The translations under genes were made by a program, and so were the position numbers. Shown in pieces: positions 10,400 through 21,444 of a stretch of DNA of 64,000 nt. The stretch's first letter is position 1. Each line of letters opens with the position of its first letter. This stretch comes from Condylostoma magnum (Eukaryota; Ciliophora; Heterotrichea; Heterotrichida; Condylostomatidae). The notes under the pieces were generated by a model. The model did not search any database. It saw only the letters and a program-made list of their open reading frames with translations, and had not been told where the DNA came from. Location of the stretch: contig CAKKTI010000031.1 of the NCBI GenBank assembly GCA_920105805.1, positions 33,385 to 97,384 of the forward strand, written 5' to 3'.

Positions 10400-12088
10400 A
10401 TGTGGAAAAACTATTACTTCAAACGAGATACACGAATGGTAGAGTGGTTAAAACTAAGGATCTTATACGGCAAAGGGAAAATCACTAATTTCCCCAATGC
10501 AGAAGTTCTTATTAATTACCCCCCTAGTTTAGAAAGGCCTAAACCTTCATTGGCATAAATAGAGTATGAGGTGCTAAAGGAGAAGTTTATAAAGAAATTT
10601 CCTAGTATAACAGATGGGTAATAAATCGTTGATTTTATATACAGGTAGAAGTAGTTTATGAAAAAAGGGTACAGTGAGGAGAAGGCATTTGCGGAGGTGG
10701 AAAATTAGCTTAAGGGACCCTTATACAGAGAAATGCGAAGCTCACAGGTACTAAGTGAGGCTGGAATCAGTCATAGAGTGCGGAGCTTTATGGATGATTT
10801 CTAGTAAACTGCGCATTATGAAGGCTTTTTAAAAATTAAACAGATTGAAAGAGAATTGCCCAAGTATTTAAGGTCTATAGAGGAGCTTAGGCCGTTGAAT
10901 ACCAATACAAAGTTGGACTAATGGGAAAAGTAAGCTGTGACAAATAGCATAAATATTAGTTAACAAAGCTTTAGCGAGCTAAAGGAAAGATTCTTTAAAC
11001 TTTATGACTAACTAATGGAATACAACAATGAAAAAATCAACGCAATGGACGGGCTATAAGGCCTGGTAGACAGAGACTTAGTATGGAAAGGAAGGGAAGG
11101 AGGAAGAATAGTTAACACCATAGGCAGAAGAATATTTAAATTATTGAAAGAAGAAGACGTTGATATAGACTCTGATGGTAATATTGATACTGGGAAACTA
11201 CAAGAACCAATGGCCTCATAGATCAAGTACAATCCATTAGTTAAGTTTTTACTCAAAGATCTTTTATAATCTTCCACAGAATATTTGATTGAAAAGCCAG
11301 AATAAGAATTAGAGAATGACTAATAAATTGAAGACTAGGGCCTTGGAGCTCCAATTGTATGGAATACTACGAATCCTTATGAGAAAAACTATAATTCCCT
11401 AAATGCTAAATAAATTGAAACAGATGATCAAAGGATGAGTAGACTTAAGAAAATTTGGTAGGAACTTAAATGGTAGTAATAAGACTCCAATGAATAACTG
11501 TAGAACTAGTAAAAAGCTGTTGATTAAATACGATTTATTAGTAGAAGAATTGACCAAAATCTTATATAACAAGGGCTTAAACCGGTATTTGAGCAGCATT
11601 AAGGCAATGAGGAGGCCTTGAATATAGACAAAGATGTTAACTATGATAGAGTCAAGCAATATCTTTATGCCAAATACTCAAATATTACAAATACTGAGCA
11701 AGACATGAACAACTTGAATAAAGTAAGAAAAATGATTGTTCCTAAGTACATAAGAGAACAATCTTATAATCCTTTCTATAACTAGAATTTCTCAGTTAGC
11801 CAATTAAAACTAAATGATGAAGTTAATCTGCAAGAATTTAAAACAATGCCAAAAAATCAACAACCTATTACAGAAAGTGAAATGAATCTAGATGAAACGG
11901 AACTTGATCTAGTAGATGAGTCAGCTCCATCAAAGCAAGAAAAAGAAGTTCAAAGCAAATTTGATTCATAGTCTTTATTCGGTCGCAAAGGAAGACGAAG
12001 ATTTATAAGTCAAAAAGAAGACAAAGGCCCTCAAAGTAAGCTCCAAGAAGCATTAGTAAGTATTGGCAAGTCTGCTAGGAAAGATTAG
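10400..12088 (+). CDS. unknown protein, possibly mitochondrial
   Basis: 562 residues, starting 7 nt after the previous gene's stop. The N-terminus is basic and aromatic (MWKNYYFKRDTRMVEWLKLR), followed by a predominantly helical, charged protein without membrane segments and a Gln/Asp/Ser-rich C-terminal part. The basic start and general look resemble ciliate mitochondrial ribosome-associated proteins, but no domain is recognised and this is only a guess. It ends in TAG TAA TAG. It converges on the CDK gene with 26 bp between stops. Confidence 0.7.
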
Positions 12089-12114
12089 TAATAGTTTTAA
12101 ATATAATTATTAAG

Positions 12115-13044
12115 CTATATACCTCTCTGCATATTTCTAAGATCAGAAAACTGGGACTTATCAAGATCGTCGAAATAAGGATGCTGTAAAGCAGCCCTGG
12201 CAGATATTCTTCTGGCTGGGTCGTAGCAAACCATTTATTCAAGCAAATCTATTCCCGTTGAGTCTAAATTAGGAACTAAATTGCATATACTAGTCCCCCT
12301 CCATGCCGGAAAACTTGATTTATAATCCGGAAAGCTGGAAACTCCTGGGAAATTGCTTTCATTGGGTGTTCCTAAAACCCTGAAAATCTTAAAGAGCTAA
12401 TCAATTTCAGAATCACCTGCAAAAAGAGCACGTTTTTAAGCCATTTCTGCAAAAATACACCCGGCTGACCAAATATCTACTGGGGTTGAGTATTTTTTAG
12501 AGCCTAGTAGAATTTCAGGAGCTCTGTACCAAAGGGTTATTACCTCATGAGTATATGTTTTTATAGGAAGCCCGAAAGCCCGAGCTAGTCCGAAATCCGC
12601 TAATTTCAAGTTTCCTTATTGATCAATTAAAAGGTTTTAGGGCTTTAAGTCTCTGTGCAGTACTCTGTGTATATGACAGTAATACAGCCCTGATAGTAGC
12701 TGGTACGTATAGCTTTTTACCAGCATTGGAGAAAGGGGGCCGCCTTATGCGTTCATTCTTTTCTTTAAGTCATAGTCTAGATATTCAAATATTAAATCTA
12801 GTTTTAACTCACTGTGCACCACGTTCTTTAAGTAAACTATGTTAGGATGTTGTATTTCTTTCAATAGGGAGATCTCACGAATTGCAGTTGAGGGAACTCC
12901 TTCGTCATCAGCTTCTAATCTTATCTTTTTTACTGCTACGATTTCACCGTTTTACTTGTCCCTGGCCTTGTAGACTATCCCGTATGTTCCTTCACCTATT
13001 TTCTCGAGCTTTTAATATCTCTCTTGTATCGGGTTGTGTAACAT
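12115..13044 (-). CDS. CDK1: cyclin-dependent kinase, PSTAIRE type
   Basis: 309 residues. It is a complete kinase domain with glycine loop GEGTYG at 17-22; T20 and Y21 correspond to the inhibitory T14/Y15 of Cdk1. The cyclin-binding helix is exactly PSTAIRE (51-57). It also has [19 protein letters not shown] with the activation Thr in [15 protein letters not shown], and the C-lobe. It closely resembles Cdk1/Cdk2, the cell-cycle kinases activated by cyclins and CAK; which of the two cannot be told. Trp is TGG throughout. Stop TAG; no intron needed. Confidence 0.95.
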
Positions 13045-13061
13045 TTTAAATTTTTTGCAAT

Positions 13062-13289
13062 ATGAAAAATATTAAAACAAAAATGCAGTTTGACTCAGAG
13101 CTTAAAGGTAAAATGAAGTTTTCTAAGTTTAGATATCTCTCTAAATAGTTTAGACTGAAATCAACACAAAGTAATTAAAAGTAGCATGTTTTCAACTCGT
13201 TTCATGAAGTAAGAAGGACGAGGAAATACGCGATTATTCACCCTACTATAAAGTTGTTGTTTAATTAGATAAATGTGATTGCTTTATAG
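13062..13289 (+). CDS. possible small basic protein
   Basis: A 75-residue frame divergent from the CDK gene, with 17 bp between start codons. The product is Lys/Arg-rich (for example SKFRYLSKQFRLKSTQS and EVRRTRKYAIIHPTIK) without signal or membrane segment. The end is uncertain: TAG 13287-13289 is used here, but TAG 13266-13268 and later TAA codons are also possible. Only composition and position support it. Confidence 0.33.
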
Positions 13290-13464
13290 AGTTTTTGTTA
13301 ATTCTTCTATAAAATTATAATTCGTTAAAAATCAAAATATGCATTAAGCCGGTAAATAGACAGTATTATTTATTAATAAGCTTATTTGCTAATTTTCACC
13401 AATGAATACAAACCTTTACAACAATACAATAACTAACATAAGTCGAAAGTAAATATAAATCTAT

Positions 13465-14268
13465 TCATTTAAAAACAGTGATTTTCCTCATAAACTGATG
13501 ATATCCTAAATTATACGTATACAAAAAATCCTCAATAGCTTCCTCCATGCTATCCTCCCAATCTCCAACAATCCCAACAACTCTATTAAAAGTTTTCCTA
13601 ACCCTTGACACATCATCATCTTCTCCCTTAAATCACCTGCTAACCTTTCTTCAGATTTTCCCAGCAGCCACTTCCGCCTTTACCATTAGCTCCTTCCCAA
13701 GAGAAACTCCCATTTAGTCTCTTGAATACTTCCTTATGATATTTCTTTTAACAAATTTATCATAATCCTTTACAATCCTCAGTACTAAGTCATTAGTATT
13801 AATATTTTCCTTACTTATACAAGGAAGCAATTTCCCCGAATCTCTGATTTAATCATATACAGTATCCTATAGTCTTATTCCTAGGTTGAATGCAGAGTTG
13901 TCATAACACACAAAATCAATTAACTCCTCTTCTAGAAATTTCCCGCTAATGACCCATTCGCAGGGGGTAACAATCTAATCAACCCACTTGCAGTACATAA
14001 CAGCATCGGATCTTTCTTTCTGGCTCATAATTATAACACCTTTGTCATTTAACTGTAAGTCCTCATCACTTACTACTCCCACGATTAAATGCACATGCTG
14101 GAATCTTTTCTTGCAATTTTCTAAGAATCGCATGTGTCCGTGGTGGAACATATCAAAAATCCCTTGGGTGTATATTCTTATAGGAGTGTTTGGACTTTAT
14201 CCTTCCCTTCTGCGCTTTACTGGAGTAGGACTAGTAGTATGGAAGTCTCTGCGTCTTTTAAGTTCCAT
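13465..14268 (-). CDS. PCYT1: CTP:phosphocholine/phosphoethanolamine cytidylyltransferase
   Basis: 267 residues. The catalytic cytidylyltransferase fold is clear: IYTQGIFDMFHHGHMRFLEN carries the HxGH signature (42-45), then LIVGVVSDEDL, the RSDAVMYCKWVDQIV segment and a variant of the RTxGxSTS motif (ISKENINTNDLVLRI). It catalyses CTP + phosphocholine to CDP-choline, the rate-limiting Kennedy-pathway step. A basic helical C-terminal region may bind membranes. Two in-frame TGA codons read as Trp (KIWRK, SRWFKG), while the gene itself ends at TGA 13465-13467. The substrate (choline versus ethanolamine) cannot be settled by eye. Confidence 0.9.
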
Positions 14269-14290
14269 TTTTCTGTTAACAGGTTAAAAT

Positions 14291-14521
14291 TTAAGGGATG
14301 TAACTACTTTGATGACGGCTATTTTGTTAATGAGCCTATTGTCTAGATTAGTATAAAGGATTTACATTAAGAGTTTAGAGCAACGGAGTATTTTTTATTT
14401 TGTTACTTTCCATTATTCTTCTTTGGTTTTATCTTGATTCAGCTACACTTTGATTTGTAGTCTATTCACGAGGTTTTTATTTCAAGTGCTTAGGTGATGC
14501 CTTACATATACAGACTCCCAT
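14291..14521 (-). CDS. small MGVCIC protein, predicted dual N-acylation
   Basis: 76 residues, starting MGVCIC: Gly2 is a myristoylation candidate and Cys4/Cys6 palmitoylation candidates. The rest is Gln/Asn/Ser/Arg-rich and probably disordered. Taking TAA 14291-14293 as stop leaves 22 nt before the cytidylyltransferase ATG, the same spacing seen at two other tandem gene pairs here. A later in-frame TAA at 14276 would give 81 residues. Function unknown. Confidence 0.5.
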
Positions 14522-14614
14522 ATTTCTACTAAAATTTATGTAAGTTTACTTTATTTATATAATGCAATAAACAACTGCTTTAAAACCATATATCAAATAA
14601 ACTTATAAAATTAA

Positions 14615-15355
14615 CTATAAAAACTCAGCTATCTTTTTGCACATATTATTGCTCAGCCTTTAAACCGGGAATCCCCTTACTTTACGTCTCCTCATCATAT
14701 TTGGTAGTATCTCGCATATATTATGAATAGAAATGCCAGTAGAGCCCTCTATATCTTAAGCTTTGCTCACTACTATAGCAAAATTTCTCACTTTATTCCA
14801 TCGTAGATCATGCATCCCTATTCCAATCTCTAAGCAAGTTTCAAAAGCCTACTCAACGTTCTCACGTTCTTTTGTAGACACTGAAAAGTAGTCTAATTAA
14901 AACTACTCATTTTCGCTTATAAGAGATTAGATTTCTTCCTCTGTCACCTCTTATTCCGACATATCCCTATGAGTTCCAATCAGGCATACTCTTTTTTTAG
15001 TATAGCCATAATTAGCAAGCCAATCCAACTTTTCCCCGACTTGTCTTCAGGTGTTTTAATTTGTCAGATCAAAAATAACAGCGGCAACATCACAATTCTT
15101 TATTGATTTCAGTCGGCATTCTAAATTTAAGTCGGATTCCGTGAATGAATCCATAACCAGGAGCTTTATTGCACAACCTCTCAGATTAAAGTAGTGCACA
15201 GTCAATTCGCATCCACTGCCTACTTAATCTTAGTCAGTATAATCGTATTAGAGAGACCTAACTAAGGATGTTTTACCTACTCCTGGGTCTCCAAGTAGAA
15301 TTAATTTACAACGGAGATGTGTCACTGTGGGATGTAAAGGTTACTTATTGCCCAT
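14615..15355 (-). CDS. divergent Ras-like small GTPase
   Basis: 246 residues. The P-loop GDPGVGKTSLV lies near the N-terminus after a short polar leader. A DSFTES stretch stands where the DTAGQE of Rab/Ras should be, CLIGTHRD replaces the N/TKxD guanine motif, and a YFSVS segment corresponds to ETSAK. About 75 extra residues follow the G domain, and there is no terminal Cys for prenylation. It is therefore an atypical Ras-superfamily GTPase of unknown subfamily; GTP hydrolysis may be altered by the missing Gln of switch II. One TGA reads as Trp (NTWRQ). Stop TAG. Confidence 0.75.
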
Positions 15356-15627
15356 ATTGATTATAAACTGTAATTTATATGTATTCACTTTTGATAATAA
15401 GGCATTGGTTTGATAGGGGTGTTGTAAACTGGATTGGTTGTTATGTAGTTATTATATTTGGATTTTAGGTTTTTAGATAATGCAAATAGTATAATTTAGT
15501 GTTGTAGATAAATATTGATCAAGAGTAAATTTGAGAATCATACAGCAAGTAAGCAATTGAATAGTACATTATTTCTGTTAGTATTCTAGCAATTCAAAAA
15601 ATGTAAAAAATAGGATATAAAATATAT

Positions 15628-16344
15628 ATGGAAAATACCTTATACGATGTAAGAACTCCTCTATTATCACGTAACTAACCTACTCAAAGGCGTTAAAAAG
15701 CTTTAATCTTTTTTCAAATTTTTTCTAGCCTTTTGAAAATCCTCGTAATTGGCTTTTCCATTTTAGAAAGACTTTATAATCCTTCTATAGATCTCTCAAT
15801 CTACTAATTTGTTTACATTTTATTAGAAATGTGCGATCTAGTAATTATTTTTACCTTAGGTAATCAGATTAACAGAAATTAACTAATAGCTAATAAAGTT
15901 AGGTATTACAGTTGTTCAGTCCTAAAACTCATTATCAGCTTTGTTATATTTGTAAAACTGATGGAATATCAAGACTAAATACACCCAGCTCTTTTATTTT
16001 TCTTATGGATTATATACTTAGTTCCTTTCATAAAATACGTAATTTTGATTGCTTACTAATTTAATCAAATGAATGCTTGGGTAAGGACTGTATATAATCT
16101 CACTATTGAATCAATTTTGTTTAGAGATTAAGAAATTTAACTAGAACTAAGTACAATTGATTTTTAAAGTGAGTGTCCTATATGCTGGGAAATTGTGAAA
16201 AAAGAAGGAGTGAGGCTCTCTTGTAAGCATGTTTTCCATTATGCTTGCTTATCTGGATGGATTCAAATCAAAACTAATTGCCCTCTTTGTAGAGATGAAT
16301 TTCATTAGTACAAATTGGAGTTTTACATGTTATTAAACAAATAA
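15628..16344 (+). CDS. RING-finger multipass membrane protein (E3 ligase candidate)
   Basis: 238 residues. About four hydrophobic segments occupy residues 25-150. A C-terminal RING-H2 finger follows: CPICWEIV, then CKHVFHYACLSGWI, then CPLCRDEF, giving the C3H2C3 order. The layout (membrane-anchored N-terminal half, cytosolic RING) is that of ER or endosomal ubiquitin ligases. It has the conserved Trp after the last His (SGWIQ). The stop is TAA 16342-16344, with a TGA two codons later. Substrate unknown. Confidence 0.85.
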
Positions 16345-16721
16345 AAATTTTGAAAATTTGACTTATATTAATTGATTGGTATTAATAGTACAGTTTGAAT
16401 AATTGTAAAAAATAAGGCTATAGTAGTAAAATATTGTTTTGAATTCTTTTTAGATCATTTTAAGTGATTTATCATATTCTAATTTTTATACATATAAAAA
16501 GCTAACTTCTAATATATTAATATATCTACTTATGTATTGAAAGGAGCATAAACTTCTATTAAATCACTATTTGTAAAATATCTCATATTAATATAGTAAT
16601 GGAATCTTGTATTTCCATACGAGTTTTATATTTAAATCATTACATTCTGAATTTCTATTATAATTTCAACACTAGCATTTAATTTCCGTTACTTATAATT
16701 AGCATTTCCTTTCAGTAAAAA
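16345..16721. other. AT-rich intergenic, no gene seen
   Basis: Very AT-rich, with only low-complexity frames. No RNA gene or repeat was recognised. Confidence 0.5.
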
Positions 16722-16798
16722 GTCCACGCCTGGGATTCGAACCCAGCAGATTTTAGAGAGGGGAGAATCTTCTATTCCTTCCAGTAGGATTGCGTGGA
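16722..16798 (-). tRNA. tRNA-like gene, anticodon unresolved
   Basis: On the minus strand a 7-bp acceptor stem (TCCACGC with GCGTGGA) and a perfect T arm (CTGGG TTCGAAT CCCAG) are joined as in a tRNA, and a run of T follows the 3' end as a Pol III terminator. A 3-bp D stem (TCC/GGA) is possible. The anticodon arm is abnormal. One fold gives a 5-bp stem AGATT/AATCT with a 13-nt loop. Another gives AGAAG/CCTCT with one mismatch and anticodon TCT. It could be a tRNA with an unusual arm, a tRNA pseudogene or a tRNA-derived RNA. Confidence 0.4.
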
Positions 16799-17379
16799 TC
16801 TTATCAATACAGCTCCAGAAGGATTATAAATTAAATATAATATTTGTTGCACTAATTAACTATAAAGGAGCTTAAATTAATTTGTCTGTTACTTATCATT
16901 TAGAATAATTAATTAGTTAACAATATCATAGTAAGATTATTCATTTAAAATAGTGCTATATTAAACAAAAGGAAGTAATAGGAGATTTCGAATATGTTTA
17001 TGGTATAATAATAAAGGAAAGCTTCTAAAAATTATCTGTATCAAGTGTATTATATATTTTATAATCTAAATAGCACTAATTTAATTTTGTAAGGAATAAA
17101 AGCTATTAAGAATCGTATCAATCCAATACTGTATGTATTAAAATATATTATTTAAGTTGATCATCCATACTATGAGTATTTATTATAAATACACAAATTT
17201 TAAACTTATATAAGCTAATTCACTAACTAAAGTATCAATTGTTCTAATAAAATAATATATGACTACTTTATATTAGCTGTGGTATAATGTAATAATAGGT
17301 CATTTTATTTTGATGTAATATATTGCTTAGAAAAATCTAATATTTCTTTATATATATCAGAAAATATTACAACCAAATC
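16799..17379. other. AT-rich intergenic, no gene seen
   Basis: No frame with protein-like composition and no recognised RNA gene. Part of the longest gene-poor stretch in the left half of the window. Confidence 0.45.
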
Positions 17380-17470
17380 AAAGTGCGAGCTGAAGCTGGA
17401 GTACTTTTTAATTGTGTTCATTAAATAATCCGGTGTTATTTTGTAATATACTAACCCGTAAGTATTACTG
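17380..17470. ncRNA. candidate structured RNA, class unknown
   Basis: A locally GC-richer patch in an AT-rich spacer. On + it holds a hairpin (AAGTGC paired with GTACTT, 17381-17406) followed by a T run, and a second hairpin (GTAATATACT with AGTATTAC, 17443-17468). On the minus strand the second element contains ATACTTAC, the 8-mer found at the 5' end of U1 snRNA, but the rest does not look like U1. Class and strand are undetermined. Confidence 0.22.
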
Positions 17471-17645
17471 TTCTAGAAAATATAACTGCAATGTCTTCTC
17501 ATTTCAATAGAGTAACCTCAGGTATTTGAAAAGAATTTAGACCTATTCTTTACTAGTGTATTGATATATTATAATAAACTTAATAATTAACATAGATATA
17601 TTTTATAACATATGTAAATTTGCTAATATATAACTCAATTTGTAC

Positions 17646-18260
17646 TCAAAACTTTTTAATAATAACTACCAATGCTACTGAAATTGCGAGCATAACTATT
17701 ATGATATACATTCCTAATTTAGTTAAAATTCTTCTCTTGTCCATTCTACTAATTACTCTATTAGCAAAAGTTAGATTTTACCCAATATCATTCGATTTAT
17801 CATGAATATTGTTAATCTATACTCTTTAACGCTTTAAATTATTCATTGTATCAATTCCTGTTAACTCTGTTTCTAATCCAATTCGTAAGGAGCTATCTAA
17901 GGATTATTCACTTTCTTAAAGAATCTGATTATTTGTAACAAGGCTATTTCTAGAATTTTAAGACTTATCTTTCGGCATTAGTTTTTAATTTTAGATCTTT
18001 TACTTTTTAAATTGAAGAGACTTTTTTAATTAGCCAACTTATTCGTTGTATTTCTATAATCGGCGTTAGTATTAGGATTAAATACTATAGTTTAATGAAA
18101 ACAGCTCTCTTTCCATACTTTTAAGTGATTTTTCTGCATTTTCTAGCTCCTATGATAATTTACTTATTGACTAATCTGATTCCTACTATTATACTAATCT
18201 ATTACACTATAAAATATGCTTAGAAAATTCCTTTTCATAACTTTTCATAATCTCAGACAT
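17646..18260 (-). CDS. VTI1: Vti1-type Qb-SNARE
   Basis: 204 residues. An N-terminal coiled-coil (Habc-like) region is followed by a SNARE motif ending NDIGQNLTFANRVISRMDKR and the Vti1-like linker RILTKLG, then one C-terminal membrane span (MYIIIVMLAISVALVVIIKKF). Vti1 proteins act in Golgi-to-endosome and endosomal fusion as the Qb partner of the SNARE bundle. The coding sequence ends two residues after the anchor at TGA 17646-17648, a natural place for a tail-anchored protein to end, so TGA serves as stop here. Confidence 0.85.
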
Positions 18261-18279
18261 TTTTATTACTATTTTAAAG

Positions 18280-18774
18280 TTATTCTTTTTTATTATCTTC
18301 AATTGAGACTTACTGGCTTTCCTCTAAGTCTTCTATATCTGATCTATTAATTTGTTGAGAATTACTTTTAAAGCACCTTAAAGCATAGTCCCCAAACCGT
18401 CCAAACTTATCTGTTGGATCTGGTGATATTTTAATGGTGTACTCTTCATCATTATTTGTGAAAACTTTATACTGCAAGTCCGCTGATCGCTAAGATTGAG
18501 GGACATGTCTTTTACTCCTATATCTAAGTTTTTTGCCTCCTTTATTTCAAAAGGACATACTAATTTTACTTGGTTAACCATTATTTTCTGACTGTTGAAG
18601 TGATTAATTACTTCAAGCAAAATCTTTTTAATTATTTTCATTTGTTTCAGTTTTTTATTTATCAGTACAATAATCGCCACTGCTATTCTAAATTTATCCA
18701 GCATCAGTAATTTTGAATTACTATGCATCCATATGAGTATTAACCACATTAGTTTTGCCTTATCCACAACCCAT
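18280..18774 (-). CDS. MGCGQ protein, predicted N-acylated, unknown
   Basis: 164 residues. Starts MGCGQGKTN: Gly2 is a myristoylation and Cys3 a palmitoylation candidate. The middle is polar and Asn/Gln-rich. The C-terminal half is more ordered-looking, with YKVFTNNDEEYTIKISPDP and FGRFGDYALRCF, and an acidic end. A TGA reads as Trp (MSFWNKG). The stop is taken as TAA 18280-18282; an earlier TAA at 18310-18312 would give 154 residues. It begins 232 bp from the divergent MFS transporter gene. An overlapping minus-strand frame (to 18378) is a shadow. Confidence 0.6.
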
Positions 18775-19005
18775 ATTTTTAATTTATAATAAATTCGAAG
18801 CTTTTCAACATACTTTAAATCTGGATGTAGTCTTATAATATAAAAGCAATTTAAATCATCAAAGTGCTTTTAATCAAATGTTTTATACTATTTTTTATTT
18901 CTGATATATCAACTATCATCAGCTTATCTAGCCTACTGTCCATCATAAAACGGAAAACTTGCATAAATTTACTACAATATTACCTTACGAATCTCCTTAT
19001 AAAAA

Positions 19006-20400
19006 ATGGTACTTAAAATCAATCGTCTTAATGAGATTTTAGAAAATCTGGGTTGGGGCCGCTATCAGCGCTACATATTTATGCTAAGTGGCTCTGCCTG
19101 GATGGCTGAAGTTCTATGGCTCACTAACTCTTCAGTCATAATTTAACAATTGCAAAAAGAATAATAGGTCTCACCTGAAGAAGGTAGCGTATTAGGCATA
19201 ATGTTTATGATCGGAATGGCACTGGGATCGTAAATTTGGGGATACATTGGGGACAAGTACGGAAGATAATATGGATTCAAGGGATCAGTTTTTAATCTCG
19301 TGGTAGGGGCTTGGATTCTTGCTTTATGTGATAACTACTACTTTCTGTTATTTGCTATGCTGGTTGCCGGAATGGGAACGGGAGGAGAGCTTTCCCTTGG
19401 GGCTTTAGTTCTTGCGGAATTTTCTCCTCCAAGTAGAATTTATGCTCTAACTATGCTAGCTGCTTGGTGGGGCTTGGGGGGCGTTATATCAGGAGTGATT
19501 GCCTTTACAGTAAACGTATTAGCATTAGACTTTATATAACAATGAAGACTAATAGTAGTAGTATCAGCTATTATAGAGTCTGCAATGGGAATAATCCGAA
19601 TTCCATTTAAAGAAACTCCTTAATACCTCCATCTTAAAGGAAGATATGAAGAACTTTATTAGATACTATATGATATAGCTACTGTGAATAAAGTAGAAAC
19701 AATGAAAATGGAATTACAATAAAACTAATAGGAAATCAGTTAAATGTCAACAGATTTACCTTCCTAATCTAACATTTAAGTTCCTCTATTGGGACCTAAG
19801 GAAGATAATCTACTCAAAATGCTTTTCAATCGATGGAACATTAATGCAACTGCAGTTCTAACTGGAATTTTCTTTGGGGTAAACTTTTCCTTTACTGGCA
19901 TAATCCTCTTAATGCCCCTTATACTAGAAGACATAGGAGTAAAGGAATCATAAGGAATGATTTATGCTGATCTTGCAATACAGAATGTTTTAGCGATGCT
20001 GGGAGCAGTAGCAGGTTATTATCTGGTATAATCTAAACTAGGAAGGAAAGGAACAATAGCATTTGCTTTGATATCAGGTGCTTTATGCGTATTTGCATTT
20101 TTATTCATAAACTCCTATATCCCAGCTCTTATAGCTACTTCTTTAGCTGATTTCTTTGTAATTTTAAGTTGGAGTGTCATAATTATGCTCACAGCAGAGG
20201 TTTATCCTACTGAACTTAAAAGTACTGGGTCAGGATGGGCCACCGGAATTGGTAAAGTTGCTTGTATTTTAAGTCCTGCTGCTGCGGGAATGATTGTACA
20301 CTTCACTTAAAATATGAGTATAATTTATGTATATTCATCGGGGCTAATGGTAGCAGCAGGTTTATCTGCGTTACTATTAAAAGAGAATAAAAGTTGTTAG
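19006..20400 (+). CDS. MFS transporter, SV2/SVOP-like
   Basis: 464 residues with about 12 membrane segments. The N-terminal MLSGSAWMAEVLWL and the cytosolic loop motif GYIGDKYGRQYGF (the MFS D-R-x-G-R signature) are clear; later segments include a GSGWATGIGK turn typical of the sugar/organic-ion branch. It has a central cytosolic loop between halves rich in Gln and Lys. The closest impression is of SVOP/SV2/SLC22-like carriers, but the substrate cannot be inferred. One TGA reads as Trp (QQWRL). Ends TAG TAA. The stop is 21 bp from that of the convergent MORN gene. Confidence 0.88.
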
Positions 20401-20421
20401 TAAATTACTTAGAATGATTAA

Positions 20422-21210
20422 CTACTTATTTCTTCTCTGTCTTTTCCCATTTTTCCATACTCCCCTTTTAGTTTTACCGGATCTTGCACTGTAAAGCTTT
20501 CCGTTTCCATGCATTTAGCTTTGTTTTCATCCACCTTTGTACTAATTTCCATTTTTCCATGTATATATACCTTGCCCGTTTATTTGATTATCATCAAATT
20601 CTCCTTCGTATTGATTTCCATCTACTCATTTGAAGACTCCGTATCCCTTTTTTACTCCATTTTCGAATTGACCTTGGTAAAATGATCCATCTGGCCAAAT
20701 CTCCTGAGCTTCTCCGTGGATTTTATTGTTTTACCATTGCCCTTCATACTTACTGCCATCTGATTTTATTAATACTCCGTATCCATTAGCCATATTATTC
20801 AGCATCTCACCTTCAAAGTAATCCCCGTTTTGGTATATTTTCCTAGATTTTCCTTGTAATTTACCCTGATTTCATGTGCCTTATTACATTCCTCTGTCCT
20901 ATAAAACCTAAACTCCATTGCCATTTGGTATGCCTTAGCTTGTGTATCCTGTATACGTGGTTTTATCCTACAGCTCAAAGTTGATTAAGAAGTCTCCTTA
21001 AGCATGTTATTGAGGATAGTTAAAAGGGGGTAATTGCCTTCACATTTCTCTTGCTTCAGTTGACATTGACATGTAAGGAATATATTCTTCAAATTTTACT
21101 GCTTCCTTGTAATCCATTTCTTGCTAGTTTTTATGCACTGGGTCTTTTCTCTAAGTGACTTCAACACCTGATTTTGACTCGTCTATAAGGCAATTGCAAG
21201 TGTTTCCCAT
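20422..21210 (-). CDS. MORN-repeat protein with predicted N-acylation
   Basis: 262 residues. Starts MGNTCNC, a myristoylation (Gly2) plus palmitoylation (Cys5, Cys7) signal. From about residue 85 on, consecutive MORN repeats of 23 residues follow the pattern YxGxWxxxKxHGxGxxxxxDG, for example YEGQWQNNKIHGEAQEIWPDG. MORN proteins commonly scaffold at membranes and bind phospholipids or cytoskeleton. Conserved aromatic positions are filled by both TGG and TGA (GGWKQ, FKWVDG), which confirms TGA as Trp. Stop TAG. Confidence 0.92.
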
Positions 21211-21444
21211 TTTTTTAGAATATGTTTGATGTAATGGTAATTAAACTATATACTAAGTAATTCAATCTAAACTATTACATTCAATAAATAGATTTAATAT
21301 ACTCTATATTTAATAGCACTGAAATCTAATAACAACTACTCAATGTTACACATAACTAAACCTCCCTAGAATTTAACCTTCTTATTTCAATTAAACAACA
21401 ACTTACCCTCTATTCAAAACTCCTAACAAAATCCATTTTTATTG

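Noticed and set aside
18378-18767. Minus-strand frame of 129 residues without stops
   Set aside because: The neighbouring frame encodes a coherent MGCGQ-starting protein with a structured C-terminal half; this frame is Ile/Leu/Met-rich noise.
18775-19005. Several open minus-strand frames upstream of the MGCGQ gene
   Set aside because: Two competing frames look mildly protein-like, but neither has a good start or boundary and one runs into the MFS coding sequence. With 64 sense codons openness is not evidence.
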